Below are positions 27,739 to 37,789 of a stretch of DNA of 64,000 nucleotides, in pieces. The notes beneath the pieces are model-generated. The model searched no databases. It was given only the letters and a program-made list of their open reading frames with translations, and was not told the DNA's origin. Source of the DNA: Thiohalocapsa sp963704155 (lineage in GTDB: Bacteria; Pseudomonadota; Gammaproteobacteria; Chromatiales; Chromatiaceae); NCBI GenBank assembly GCA_963704155.1, contig CAVPHF010000045.1:62001-126000 (forward strand). The letters are read 5' to 3'. How positions within the stretch are numbered: the stretch's first letter is position 1; each line of letters begins with the position of its first letter. Both the position numbers and the translations under genes were made by a program.

Positions 27739-28359
27739 ATGAAAAAACATCGCCTCGACCGCGCACGAGCACGGACCCGCAGACCGTCTCTATGCCGCGG
27801 CTACTCGATGCTGGAGATCTTGATCGCCGCGGTGGTTTTCTCTGTCGGCGCCATTGGCGCAACCGGTATGCAAATCCTCGCTGCCCAAGCAAACTCTGAG
27901 GCATTGCAACGGACTCAGGCCGTCTACCTGGCAACCGACCTCATGGAGCGAATCAATAATAACGCAACAGCCCTGGACAGCTACGACTCATCGAACGATA
28001 ACCAGTGGACCATTGTCGGCGGGGGATCCATTGAGACTGAACCGAGCCCGGCATGCGACACCGCCGATTGCACGACCGCGCAGAAGGCGGCGCATGACCT
28101 CTGGGTCTGGGAACAGGCAATAGACGGCCATGGGGTCACGCGCGAAGACATTGGCGCTGTCGGCGGCCTGCAGAACCCGACCGCTTGCATACGCCACACC
28201 GGAAACGGCCAAGTCGAGCTGGCAATCGCTTGGCACGGACGACAGAGCATCAGCAATGCAAGCACGGCGGCTGGTTGTTCGGTCGTTGATCGCTATGGCA
28301 GCAACAGTGAGTTCCGCCGAACGCTCCACCTGCGTACCTTCATTGCACCCCAATCCTAG
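27739..28359 (+). CDS. pilV: Type IV pilus modification protein PilV
   Basis: A 206-residue minor pilin. The prepilin peptidase site and helix are seen in CRGYSMLEILIAAVVFSVGAIG (about residues 19-40), with Glu5 of the mature protein. The MERINNNATAL motif downstream of the helix is typical of PilV. Ribosome site and spacing are unremarkable. It lies 125 bp after fimT and 15 bp before pilW. Function: one of the minor pilins that form the initiating tip complex with PilY1. Confidence 0.85.
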   Translation: MKKHRLDRARARTRRPSLCRGYSMLEILIAAVVFSVGAIGATGMQILAAQANSEALQRTQAVYLATDLMERINNNATALDSYDSSNDNQWTIVGGGSIETEPSPACDTADCTTAQKAAHDLWVWEQAIDGHGVTREDIGAVGGLQNPTACIRHTGNGQVELAIAWHGRQSISNASTAAGCSVVDRYGSNSEFRRTLHLRTFIAPQS

Positions 28360-28374
28360 ATCACCTAAGCCGCG

Positions 28375-29607
28375 ATGTTTCAGCCCCGGACAAAGACGCC
28401 GCAAACGAGGAGATCCGCTGGCCTCACATCCTCGGCCGAACGCGCTACCGAGACGAGGCCCTCGCGTCTGACATGTACGGGTCTTCAACCCTTTGCGGGC
28501 TGGAACGTTCCGCGGGTGCGCCGCACGACTCAGCCAGCATTGAAGACCTCAACCGCTCTCGGACAACAGGGCGTATCGATAGTGGAGTTGCTGATCGCAA
28601 TGATTGTCGGCCTGTTTCTCGTCGCCGGTGTCCTCGGGCTCTTCATTACCAACAAGGGCGTCTACACAACGACCACGAGAGCGGCCGAACTCCAGGAGAA
28701 CGGGCGGTTCGCGCTAGGTTACCTCCTAAACGATCTTCGGCATGCCTATTTCTTTGGCGGCAAGCATTTCGACAGCTTTGCGCTGGGTGAAGACGATGAA
28801 AGCCCGGCCAACACGGACGTCGACAATAACTGTAATGGACCAAACGCCGTCTTCAATTTCAACGACAGCTCTGAACAACCATCTGCACCTCTCCGCGGAG
28901 CGACCGCAACATCCACCACGGCCATCGATTGCATCCGCGATGCACTCGTCGTCAACGGAATCCCTTCCGACATACTGATACTGAAGCTGGCACGCCCTTC
29001 TCCGCTCTACAGCAGCAACGATCTCACTTATGGCAACGTCTATGTCGCATCAAATCGCACATCCGGCGTGCTGCGTCTGTTCACGGCGGACACTGCGATG
29101 CCTTCCCTATCGGATTCGTGTAAAGGCCGGACGGAAGAATGCTTGCCCTATGGCGCCTATTGGCACTATCAGTTCCGCGCTTACTATATTCGCAAACCGC
29201 AGAAGGAGACCGATCCTCCGGCGCTCGCGCGAATGATCCTCTCATGGGACTCCACCAAGGGAATGCAAGTAGTTGCTGAGAATCTTGTTGAAGGAGTCGA
29301 GGGACTGCGTCTTCTTTACGGCGTACAAACTGAAGATGAGCCAGCAATTTTTCAAAAGGCTGACGATATTTCTGACTGGGATGATGTCGTCTCAGTACAA
29401 ATCCATCTCCTCTTGCGTAATACCCTTCCGGACTATTCGTACGAGGACCTCGGATCATACAAGATGGGCGATGTTATCGTCCCCACAGAGAAAGGCACGG
29501 CCACGCAAGGAACCGCACAAAGTCAGGGAGCAATGCTGCGCAACTTCCATCGCTCGGCAATCAGCACCACCGTCATGCTGCGCAATAAACCGATGATTCA
29601 GAATTAG
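28375..29607 (+). CDS. pilW: Type IV minor pilin PilW
   Basis: A 410-residue protein whose helix GVSIVELLIAMIVGLFLVAG (about 66-85) carries the mature Glu5 and is followed by RAAELQENGRFALGYLLNDLRHAYFFG, a signature PilW segment. The large C-terminal domain contains CNGPN, CIRDA, CKGRTEEC cysteines, probably disulfides. The 65-residue leader is too long for a prepilin, so translation may start downstream of the listed ATG. Codon usage in the second half is slightly less GC-rich than neighbouring genes. Confidence 0.82.
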   Translation: MFQPRTKTPQTRRSAGLTSSAERATETRPSRLTCTGLQPFAGWNVPRVRRTTQPALKTSTALGQQGVSIVELLIAMIVGLFLVAGVLGLFITNKGVYTTTTRAAELQENGRFALGYLLNDLRHAYFFGGKHFDSFALGEDDESPANTDVDNNCNGPNAVFNFNDSSEQPSAPLRGATATSTTAIDCIRDALVVNGIPSDILILKLARPSPLYSSNDLTYGNVYVASNRTSGVLRLFTADTAMPSLSDSCKGRTEECLPYGAYWHYQFRAYYIRKPQKETDPPALARMILSWDSTKGMQVVAENLVEGVEGLRLLYGVQTEDEPAIFQKADDISDWDDVVSVQIHLLLRNTLPDYSYEDLGSYKMGDVIVPTEKGTATQGTAQSQGAMLRNFHRSAISTTVMLRNKPMIQN

Positions 29608-29631
29608 TCTGACTTGAGATTGGTCAATGTA

Positions 29632-30198
29632 ATGAATAGTCGCGCCACAACTTCACTTCCGGGCCATCGTCACAGTTCAATCAGTAAGGCCGCGACCGGG
29701 GGTGCGGGACGACTGCGAGCAAGGTCCCGCGGGATCGCACTGATTACCAGCATGATCATCCTCGGTGTGCTTGCACTCCTTGGCGTCACGACCATGAGCG
29801 CAACCAACACCGAGTTACGGATTGCGGCGAACCTAGAAGAGGCCAGCCGCTCCTTTCACGCCGCTGAGGCTGGCATCAACGCGGCGCGCGTGTCGGTGTT
29901 CTCAGATTCGGATCACGTCGCCTTCGCAGGAGGCAAGATACTTATCGACTTCAGCGCGCACAGCCCCAATCCCCTAGCCGATCTTGGCAGCGACACCCCG
30001 ACGGTAGTGGCCGTCCCCAGCGGCGACCCCAGGGGCAAATGCGAGCGCTCGGAGACGGCCTCGAGTGACGATCTGATTGCTTGTGGCGCTTTCGATTTGA
30101 TCAGCGAGCACGCACCGACAACGTCCGCCGAAGCCAGGAACGCTGCAGCCACGATCCTGCGCCTCGGCATATCACGGCAAGTCATTGCCCTGAATTAG
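29632..30198 (+). CDS. pilX: Type IV minor pilin PilX
   Basis: A minor pilin with the characteristic N-terminus RGIALITSMIILGVLALLGVTTM and the ELRIAANLEEASRSFHAAEAGINAA segment, where the usual Glu5 is replaced as in many PilX proteins. The ATG at 29632 is chosen; a TTG six codons upstream at 29614 is possible. It overlaps nothing and lies 26 bp before the pilY1 ATG. A CERSETASSDDLIAC loop suggests one disulfide. Confidence 0.8.
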   Translation: MNSRATTSLPGHRHSSISKAATGGAGRLRARSRGIALITSMIILGVLALLGVTTMSATNTELRIAANLEEASRSFHAAEAGINAARVSVFSDSDHVAFAGGKILIDFSAHSPNPLADLGSDTPTVVAVPSGDPRGKCERSETASSDDLIACGAFDLISEHAPTTSAEARNAAATILRLGISRQVIALN

Positions 30199-30223
30199 CG
30201 TGACACAGAGGCTGAGGTCCATC

Positions 30224-33200
30224 ATGAACACAAGGCTCGTCCCATTTATCCTCGGTGTCATCTCCGGATTGCTCGTTCCAATGCAAGCTCCTGCCGACGA
30301 TACGGAGATCTTCCTGACTCAGTTCAGCGGCACAGGTATCAGCAGCGGCCGCCCCAAGGTACTGATCGTCTTTGACAACTCGGGGAGCATGCGAGACGGT
30401 GTTCCGCAATCGAAGCCTGACTATGATCCTGGAGAGGACTGGACTGACCTGACATCCTATCCTGGCGCTCCGAGTAATTTCCGAACCGACCGCATCTACT
30501 GGTCCTTCGACGGAAATCCTCCAGCAACCAACACCGACCGCTTTATACCTACCTCATCCAACCAGTGCAACACCTCGATTATTCCGCTCGATCAAACCGG
30601 ACGCTATACCGACTATGTTCGTGTTTGGCGCGAGGGTCGCGGCGTCATCGGCATCGGCGAGACCACCGACTGCGAGTGCCAATACAAATACAACTACCAA
30701 AGTCGCTGGCGCCGCTCGGCATGGCAGATCAGTGAGTCGGACTGCAATGGACGGCAAGATAATTACTGGAATATCGACTATCGCTGGCAGTGCGAAACAA
30801 TCGAGGAAGAAATCATCGGTGATGTCGACATTTGGATGAGCGTCGCAGATAACGACGACACACGTCAGTCTGCGCACCTGGAGTGCGCGGCCGATATCGA
30901 CAACGAAGACGTCACCAACCCGAACACGAGCGACGGCTGGGCGAGTGACCAAGACGGCCCATTCCGTTCCTCTGAGGCCGGCAGCCCCTGGGACACCTGG
31001 TCAAAACGGCACGATAGCGATCTCACGCGCACCCTGTTTACCGGCAACTATCTTGCCTGGTACTACAACGATGATCTGATCGAGAATCGCACCAAGATGG
31101 AGATCGCCCAGGATGTCGTGACTGAACTGGTTGCAAACAACCCACAGGTCGATTTCGGACTGATGCTGTTCAATGGTAACAACGGGAATGGCAACAACGA
31201 TGAGAACGGGGGGCGCGTCGTTAGGCACGTCTCACGGATGGATCAGGGCGATCGAAATAGCCTTGTCGACTTAGTCGACTCATTGTCGCCAGAGACCTGG
31301 ACGCCGCTCTGCGAGACCTACTACGAGGCATACCGCTATATCGCCGAACCTGGAGATCGCGGACAGACCGTCTATTACGGTGATGATGATGCAGACAGAA
31401 CGCCAGCGCGGGACCGCTGTGCCGAGAACATCAGCGAGTCAGGCAGCTGCAGTTTCGATGGTCGCTATAATTCTCCGATGGGGGACTGTGAGAATATCTA
31501 TCTGGTCGTTATGACCGACGGCAAACCGACCTATGATTTGCACGCGAATCCCCGCATCAAGTCACTACCGGGAATCGACAGCTGCAGAGATTACATGACC
31601 GATCATGACTTCAATAATGACAATAAGCTTGACTTCCAGGAAAGCTGCATGCCGAATCTGGCTAAATACATGTTCGAGACGGACCTGGATGACACTTGGC
31701 AGAACGGGGACCAACGGGTCGTTACCTATACCATTGGATTTCTGACAGACCAGGAACTGCTCAGTGATACCGCCGAGTTCGGCGGAGGCACCTACTACAC
31801 CGCGTATAACGCCCACGAACTGGCGGACGCTTTTCAGGCAACACTGACTGAGATCCTATCCAGCAATACCTCCTTTGCCTCGCCCGCGGTTGCGGTTGAC
31901 GCCTACAACCGGACCAAGAGTCTCAACGCCGAGTACATCGCGATGTTCCGCCCTGCGTCCCGGCCGCGCTGGCCTGGAAACCTCAAGAAACTCGAGATGG
32001 AGCCCATTGCCGGCACCGGGCGCGAAGAGGTCGTGGACGCCTTGGGTGTAAGGGCGATCGATCCAGTCACCGGGAACATCAAGGACACGGCAACCACCTT
32101 CTGGACCACACTCGGCGTTGACGGCATGGAGGTCGACCAGGGCGGCGCCGGTGAGCGGCTCATTCTGCGCAATCCGAACACAAGGGTCATATTGACCAAC
32201 ACCGGCGACGAGGGCGCCCTCGAGGCATTTGAGACGGCCAACGCGGCACTAACGGCTAATCTCTTCGGCACCACAGACGATGCCGCGCGCGACCGATACA
32301 TCAATTGGGCGCGTGGCATCGACGTGCTGGACGAGGACAGCGACGACGATCGAACCGATACACGGCCGTGGATACTCGGCGACGTCATGCATTCAACCCC
32401 AGAGGCGATCAACTACGGCAACCCGCAGGACCCCTCTTCGCCCGACGTTCGTGTCGTGTTCGGCACCAATGCGGGGTTCCTGCACATGCTGGAGAGCGAC
32501 TCCGGCGACGAGAGCTGGGCCTTCTTCCCGAAGGAATTGGCCGCCATCGTCCCGGTGCTCTACACCAACGACTCCGCCGATGTTCACCCCTACGGCGTCG
32601 ACGGGGCGCCGGCCGTCTGGGTGCGCGACGAGAACGAGGACGGCAACATCGTCCGCGACGACGGCGATCTAGTGTACCTATTCGTCGGTCTGCGACGCGG
32701 CAGCGCCAACTCCGAAGGTTTCGGTGGTGGATACTACGCACTCGACATCACCGACCCGGACAACCCGGCGGCGCTGTGGCAGATCGACCAAGAGACGCTT
32801 CCCGAGTTGGGCCAGACATGGTCCAAGCCCACGCCCACCTATGTGCCCGGCTACGACAAACCTGTGATCATCATCGGCGCTGGTTACGACGCGCGAAAGG
32901 ACCAGCTGACGGTGGGTACCGCGGACAGCGTCGGGCGCGGCATCTATATCTTGGATGCCACCGACGGCACGCTGGTATGGGGCGCCACGCCGCAAGATGC
33001 CAGCACCACCAACCGGCACGTGACCGGCCTAGAGGACAGCGTGCCAGCGCAGGTCACGATACTGGACACCAACGGCGATCACGTCACCGACCGCATCTAC
33101 TTCCCGGACACCGGGGGTAATGTCTGGCGAGTCGATCTCGCCGACGACGACAATAGCAACTGGTCGATATTCAAGCTGGCCTCGCTTGGCGGCGATACGG

Positions 33201-33948
33201 AGACGACCGACCGCAGATTCATGGGGCAGATCGACGTGGCTGTCACAAGGTCGAGTGGCTTGAACTATGACGCCGTCATGATCGGCAGCGGAAACCGAGC
33301 GCATCCGCTCGATCGCGATGTCGAGAATCGTTTCTATATGCTTCGAGATCTCGGCGTTCAGAGCCGATTGCACCTGCCGAATATAGACGACTGTCAGGAC
33401 GAGGCTTCGAACCCGGACATGATCCCTTGCGCGGAGATCCCGAGCACGATCACCGAGGCAGACCTGTTTGACGCGACCGACAATCTGATTCAAGAAGGCA
33501 ACGACGAACAGCGCTCAAGCGAACGTGCCACTCTGACGTCGAAAAGAGGATGGTTCATCGAACTCGGCGAGACCGGAGAGAAGAACGTCTCCCGCTCAGT
33601 GACCCTGCATGGCTCGTGTTTTTTACCACCTTTGTGCCGCCGGACCCCTTGGATCCGAACGTCGAGCATATCTGTCGGCCGTCCGAGGGAAACGGCTTCC
33701 TCTACGCCGTTGGACTCCACGATGCGACCGCCCAGTATGACTGGGCCGGACCTTTCAGCGGGGATCTGGGAAAGGCGGATCGCAGAAAGACGATCAAGGA
33801 CCATATTCCGGATTCGCCGGTCGCCTATTTCGGCCAATCCGAGATCGGCCTAGTCGGGGTCGGCGCGGGCACCGATGGCTCCGGAATCGAACACACCGGG
33901 AAGAGCCTTTCCACGACCGCTGTCTACTGGATGCAGCAGGCGGACTGA
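30224..33948 (+). CDS. pilY1: PilY1 pilus tip adhesin, frameshifted near 33620
   Basis: A large secreted pilus tip protein of about 1240 residues controlling pilus extension and adhesion. ATG at 30224 (MNTRLVPFILGVISG signal peptide) with GAGG nearby. A von Willebrand A domain opens with the MIDAS motif VFDNSGSMRDG (about residue 48). The C-terminal half is the seven-bladed propeller (PWILGDVMHSTPEAINYGNP, FGTNAGFLHMLESDSGDESWAFFP), including the calcium-loop-like DTNGDHVTDRIYFPD. At 33619-33622 one base appears missing: SVTLHG must be followed by VFFTTFVPPDPLDPNVE, found in the next frame and running to 33948. About 108 C-terminal residues are displaced. Confidence 0.9.
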
Positions 33949-34022
33949 CGCGCCTGTCCAGGATTAGTCACCTGGACAAAGACGAGGGCGATCACCTCAT
34001 TCAGACGAGCAGGCAGAAAGAC

Positions 34023-34352
34023 ATGAGAACCAAGAAGCCCAGACTGGCCCTCTCACTTGCGGTGGCGGCGCTCCTCGGCATCGCCGCGGCAAACCACTCG
34101 CTCGCGCAATTATCGCCCGATACGCCAGAGCGCAAGTGCTTCGTGAGCCGCTCCGACCGCTCGAAGGCGGTGATCTATTTCTACGACGATGGTCCGCTAC
34201 CGGACCGATTCTCGGACATGGGAAACATCGCCCAAGCCAAGATCTCCAAGTCGATGCGAGCAGAGCTCGCCGAGGTCCACGAATGCCTTCTGCGCGAACT
34301 CGACTTCTCGGATCCCATCGCCCGCCAAATCGAAGCACGGATGCCGCGGTGA
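34023..34352 (+). CDS. Small exported hypothetical protein within the pilin cluster
   Basis: A 109-residue protein with a cleavable signal peptide (MRTKKPRLALSLAVAALLG through SLAQ). The mature part has two cysteines (KCFVSRSDRSKAVIYFYDDG and HECLLREL), likely one disulfide. Its TGA stop overlaps the GTG start of pilE (GTGA), so the two are translationally coupled and it probably serves pilus biogenesis. I do not recognise the family. Confidence 0.7.
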   Translation: MRTKKPRLALSLAVAALLGIAAANHSLAQLSPDTPERKCFVSRSDRSKAVIYFYDDGPLPDRFSDMGNIAQAKISKSMRAELAEVHECLLRELDFSDPIARQIEARMPR

Positions 34353-34804
34353 CCTTTAATTCAACGAGGCGTGGCTTTACGCTCATTGAGCTGATGGTCG
34401 TGGTCGCGATCATCGCCATCCTCGCGGCCATTGCTTACCCCAGCTACCAAAACAGCGTCATCAAGGCGCGCCGCACCGAAGGCCAGGCACTACTGCTCGA
34501 GATCGCGGCCAGGCAGGAGCAGTATCACGCCGACAACAGAAGCTTCACGGCGAACATGACGCAGCTCGGCTACACGACCGACCCCGCGCTGAGCGAAAAT
34601 GGCTACTACAGTGGCGACGCCATTGCTGGACCAACGGGGAGCCTAGCGACCAGTTTTGTCGCAACCGCCACGCGCCGGGATGCGCAACTCAAGGATAGGG
34701 TCTGTTACGATTTCACCGTCGACTCCATGGGTCGCAGAAGCGTGGCGAACTACCCCGGCCACGACGCCGATCCGCCGGCAACCCCGCCCTCGGGCTGTTG
34801 GTGA
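34349..34804 (+). CDS. pilE: Type IV pilin PilE-type minor pilin
   Basis: A 151-residue pilin starting with GTG at 34349: short leader VTFNSTRRG, then FTLIELMVVVAIIAILAAIAYPSYQNSV with the canonical cleavage Gly|Phe and Glu5. The ARRTEGQALLLEIAARQEQYHADN segment and the two C-terminal cysteines (RVCYDF and SGCW, the D-region disulfide) match the ComP/PilE group found last in fimT-pilE clusters. A longer in-frame ORF from 34136 is rejected because it overlaps the preceding gene and lacks a leader. No recognisable terminator; a TGTCAG/CTGACA palindrome lies 24 bp downstream at 34828-34840. Confidence 0.88.
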   Translation: MTFNSTRRGFTLIELMVVVAIIAILAAIAYPSYQNSVIKARRTEGQALLLEIAARQEQYHADNRSFTANMTQLGYTTDPALSENGYYSGDAIAGPTGSLATSFVATATRRDAQLKDRVCYDFTVDSMGRRSVANYPGHDADPPATPPSGCW

Positions 34805-34872
34805 CCAGCGGTTGCCAGAGGCCTGCAGTGTCAGCCTGACACCGAGTGAAAATTCCGAGACCGTTCTGGCGG

Positions 34873-35850
34873 TCAAGCTGCCAGCGGCTTGCCGGTATAG
34901 GTCCAGCGAAATGGTTTGGCCATGGTTTTGTTGAAGAAGTCGATGAAGCGGGTGATCTTTTCATTCAGGTCCTCGAGCGAGGTGAAGTTGCCGCGGCGGA
35001 TGACTTTGCGCGCCAGGATCGAGAACCACATCTCGATCTGGTTGAGCCACGAGGCATGCTTGGGGGTGAAATGAAAGACGATGCGATGGGCAGGGTTGCG
35101 CAGGAAGCGCTCGCGCGTGGCCATCGACTTGAGGATGCCGGACTTACCCTTGATCCCCAGATCGCCGGTGAAGCCGATGGCCTCAGCGACCAAGCGCACC
35201 ACGGTCTGCGAGCAGTGAGTGTTGAGATTGTCCATGATCAGATGCCAGTGCGTCTGCGCCGAGCGCGTGGCGAGCAGCGCGGCCAGGGAGTGCGCGAAGT
35301 CCTGCTCGGTGCGGGTCGGGCCAAGGCGGTAGCCGACCTGTCCGCTGACCACATCGAAATCGGCGATGAGGGTGGTGGTGCCGTGGCGGATGTATTCAAA
35401 CTCGCTGCGCTCGACACGCCCGGGGCGCATCGGCTGCGTCGGTGCGGCGCGCTCGAGCGCCTGCACGCCGGTCATCTCGTCGATGCTGCGCGTCTCGATG
35501 CCGGCCGCCGCAGCGGGCGCCAGCCGGTAGGTCTCGCACACATCGGCGCACTTGGCCTCGAAGTCGGTGTCCTTGGGCGTGTTGATCCAGCCGCGGGTGC
35601 GATGCGGCTTGAGATCGGCTTCACGCAGGAAACGCCCAACCGAGTGCGCCGAGATCGCTTCGACGATGCCGCGTTCGGTTGCCGCCTCGGCCAGGGCGGC
35701 CTGCGTCCAATGCGTGAACGCCTGCTCGCTGTCGCTCGGCGCCTCGCAGGCCAGGGCGATGATCGCGCAGATCTGCTCCGGGGTGAACGTCGGCGGGGTG
35801 CCCGGGCGTGGGGCATCGCACAACCGCTCGGCGAACGACTGCCCTCTCGG
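34873..35850 (-). mobile_element. IS630-family transposase, 5'-truncated remnant
   Basis: A DDE transposase of the IS630/Tc1-mariner group. The catalytic triad is intact: SIDEMTG, LIMDNLNTH and ASWLNQIEMWF (D, D, E). The recognisable family sequence begins at about ERLCDAPRPGTPPTFTPEQ, which in complete members is preceded by a helix-turn-helix domain of roughly 60 residues that is absent; instead the frame runs directly into unrelated sequence, an amidase remnant on the other strand. Terminal inverted repeats could not be found. The remnant is therefore probably immobile. It sits just after the pilin cluster. Confidence 0.82.
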
Positions 35851-36081
35851 CCGCCAATGGCGACGCGAACACAAACCCCGATGGCACCCTGTTCTGGGGC
35901 AACTCGTTCGTCTGCGGCCCTTAGGGGGAAGTCATCGCTCAGGCCACGGGAGAGCGCGAAGAATTGCCGATCACCGACATCGACCTTGCCCGTACCGAGC
36001 AGGTCCGCCGCATCTGGCCATGTCCTGCGCGACCAACGCATCGACGCCTACGGCGACTTGTTGCGCCGGTGGCGCGACTGA
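35850..36081 (+). pseudogene. 3' fragment of an N-carbamoylputrescine amidase-like gene (nitrilase superfamily)
   Basis: Read on the plus strand, 35855 onward gives NGDANTNPDGTLFWGNSFVC, a TAG stop at 35922-35924 where Gln is expected, GEVIAQATGEREELPITDID then LARTEQVRRIWP, a one-base shift at about 36021, and LRDQRIDAYGDLLRRWRD with a TGA at 36079. This is the C-terminal third of a nitrilase-fold amidase (AguB type), without the Glu-Lys-Cys catalytic core. The upstream part is missing where the IS630 remnant begins, so the insertion or a later deletion removed it. Confidence 0.72.
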
Positions 36082-36272
36082 ATCGGCTGGACCTAGCAAC
36101 GGCGGTTGAACCGATCACGGCCAACCCCGACATTCTCGATGGAAATAAATAGGTACAGCCCACCACTGATAACGCAGAGACGCTGATCAGCGGCAGTTGG
36201 GCGGCAGCGGATCGGCTTCCGTTGTCACCCAGGGGATGCCGAATGGCACCGGACCAACAGAGCAGTACAGCC

Positions 36273-37373
36273 ATGAACGAGATTCAACGTACGATGCGCT
36301 CCATCATCCAGCGCATCGCCACCGGCCCCGAGCTTTCCAAAGACATCTCGCTGGACGAAGCCCGCATCGGCATGCAGGCCGTGCTCGACGCCGAGGTGGA
36401 ACCGGTTCAGGCCGGCATCTTTCTGATCGCGCTGCGCATGAAGCGAGAGACCGACGACGAGCAGCGCGGCGTGCTGGATGCGGTGCGTGACGCAACCGAC
36501 CATGTGATCGCCGAGGTCGACGAGGTGGTCGACATCGCGGACCCCTATGATGGCTACAACCGCTGTCTGCCGTCATCGCCCTTCTTGCCGGTGGTATTGG
36601 CGGAATGCGGCGTCCCGGCAATTACGCATGGCGTGGATGCGGTCGGACCCAAGTTCGGTGTCACGCATCGACATGTGCTGTCCGCGGCCGGTACCGAGGT
36701 CGACCTATCACCGGCAGACGGCGCCGCGAGGCTGTCCGATCCCAACATCGGCTGGACCTATCTCGATCAGCGCGCCTTCGCGCCGAAGCTGCACGATCTG
36801 GTGCCACTGCGCGGTACCATCGTCAAGCGGCAAGTGATCACCACGGTCGAGGTCATGGCCCGGCCCATCCACGGCCGCAAGAAGACGCACCTGGTCACGG
36901 GCTATGTGCACAAGCCATACCCGCGCATCTACGCACTACTCGCCCGGCATGCCGGCTACGATTCGGCACTGCTGGTGCGCGGCGTCGAAGGCGGCGTCGT
37001 GCCGTCGCTGCGCCAACCCGGTGTCTGCTTCAACTACCAGCAGATGGGCGAGGAGCAGTCGTTCGACATCGACCCGACCGAGATCGGCATCGAGCAGAAT
37101 GTCCGCGCCGTTCCGCTGCCGGATGATCTGCCGACGGCCAACCGGCCCGGCGACGACATCGCGGTCGCGGTCGACGTGAAGGCCACCGCCGAGGCCGCAG
37201 CGCGCGCCGGCATGGCCGCGCTCGAGGGCGCGCGCGGACCGACCTACGACAGTCTGGTGTTCTCCGGCGCATTGGTGCTCTGGCATCTCGGCCGCGAGCG
37301 AACGCTGCATGCCGCGGCCGACCGCATCCGCGCCGCGCTCGATTCGGGTGCCGCGGCCCAGCGGCTGCGCTGA
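36273..37373 (+). CDS. Anthranilate phosphoribosyltransferase-like protein (TrpD2 type)
   Basis: A 366-residue protein of the glycosyltransferase family 3 fold shared by TrpD and nucleoside phosphorylases. Start MNEIQRTMRSIIQRI at 36273. The helical N-terminal domain (1-90) is LSKDISLDEARIGMQAVLD...QAGIFLIALRMK; the C-terminal alpha/beta domain starts with IADPYDGYNR in place of TrpD's diagnostic GTGGDG phosphoribosyl-binding loop, and VKFSVTHR-like KFGVTHRHVLSAAG is at about 140. The missing GTGGD loop means it is not a normal tryptophan enzyme. A Rieske protein gene follows after 39 bp, so the two are probably co-transcribed. Confidence 0.82.
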   Translation: MNEIQRTMRSIIQRIATGPELSKDISLDEARIGMQAVLDAEVEPVQAGIFLIALRMKRETDDEQRGVLDAVRDATDHVIAEVDEVVDIADPYDGYNRCLPSSPFLPVVLAECGVPAITHGVDAVGPKFGVTHRHVLSAAGTEVDLSPADGAARLSDPNIGWTYLDQRAFAPKLHDLVPLRGTIVKRQVITTVEVMARPIHGRKKTHLVTGYVHKPYPRIYALLARHAGYDSALLVRGVEGGVVPSLRQPGVCFNYQQMGEEQSFDIDPTEIGIEQNVRAVPLPDDLPTANRPGDDIAVAVDVKATAEAAARAGMAALEGARGPTYDSLVFSGALVLWHLGRERTLHAAADRIRAALDSGAAAQRLR

Positions 37374-37412
37374 CGGAGAGACCTAAGGAGCTACCAACCA
37401 AGGAGAAAACAA

Positions 37413-37754
37413 GTGGACAAGCCCTATATCGCAGTCGCGGCCGTCGACGAGGTCCTGCCCGGCAAGTTCGTCAAGGTGGATGTCGATCTCGTGCAGGGTC
37501 GGCGCGCATTCATTGTCGCGAGGGTCGGCGAGGCCTACTACGCCGTTGAGGACAACTGCAGTCACGAAGACTATCCGTTGTCCTATGGCTGTCTCGACGG
37601 CAAGCGCATCAAATGCTCACTGCATGGCAGCCGGTTCAGCCTGGAGACCGGGGAGCCCGAGGACGAGCCCGCCGATGCGCCGATCGCGACCTATCGCGTC
37701 GCGGTCGAAGACGGGCAGCTGTGGCTCGACCCAAGCAGCGCGGCGAACCGCTGA
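37413..37754 (+). CDS. Rieske-type [2Fe-2S] ferredoxin
   Basis: A 113-residue soluble ferredoxin of the non-heme dioxygenase type. The cluster ligands are Cys49 and His51 (CSH) and Cys68 and His71 (CSLH), with the usual spacing and a following GSRFSLETGEPEDEPA loop. GTG start with AAGGAG nine bases upstream. No oxygenase is nearby; its only companion is the TrpD2-like gene, so its electron partner is unknown. Confidence 0.9.
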   Translation: MDKPYIAVAAVDEVLPGKFVKVDVDLVQGRRAFIVARVGEAYYAVEDNCSHEDYPLSYGCLDGKRIKCSLHGSRFSLETGEPEDEPADAPIATYRVAVEDGQLWLDPSSAANR

Positions 37755-37789
37755 GTCCTAGGAACTTTCAGCTCAAAGACTGATTGGGG

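Noticed and set aside
34846..36081. 411-codon plus-strand ORF antisense to IS630
   Set aside because: Mostly antisense shadow; only its last 20 codons coincide with the amidase remnant.
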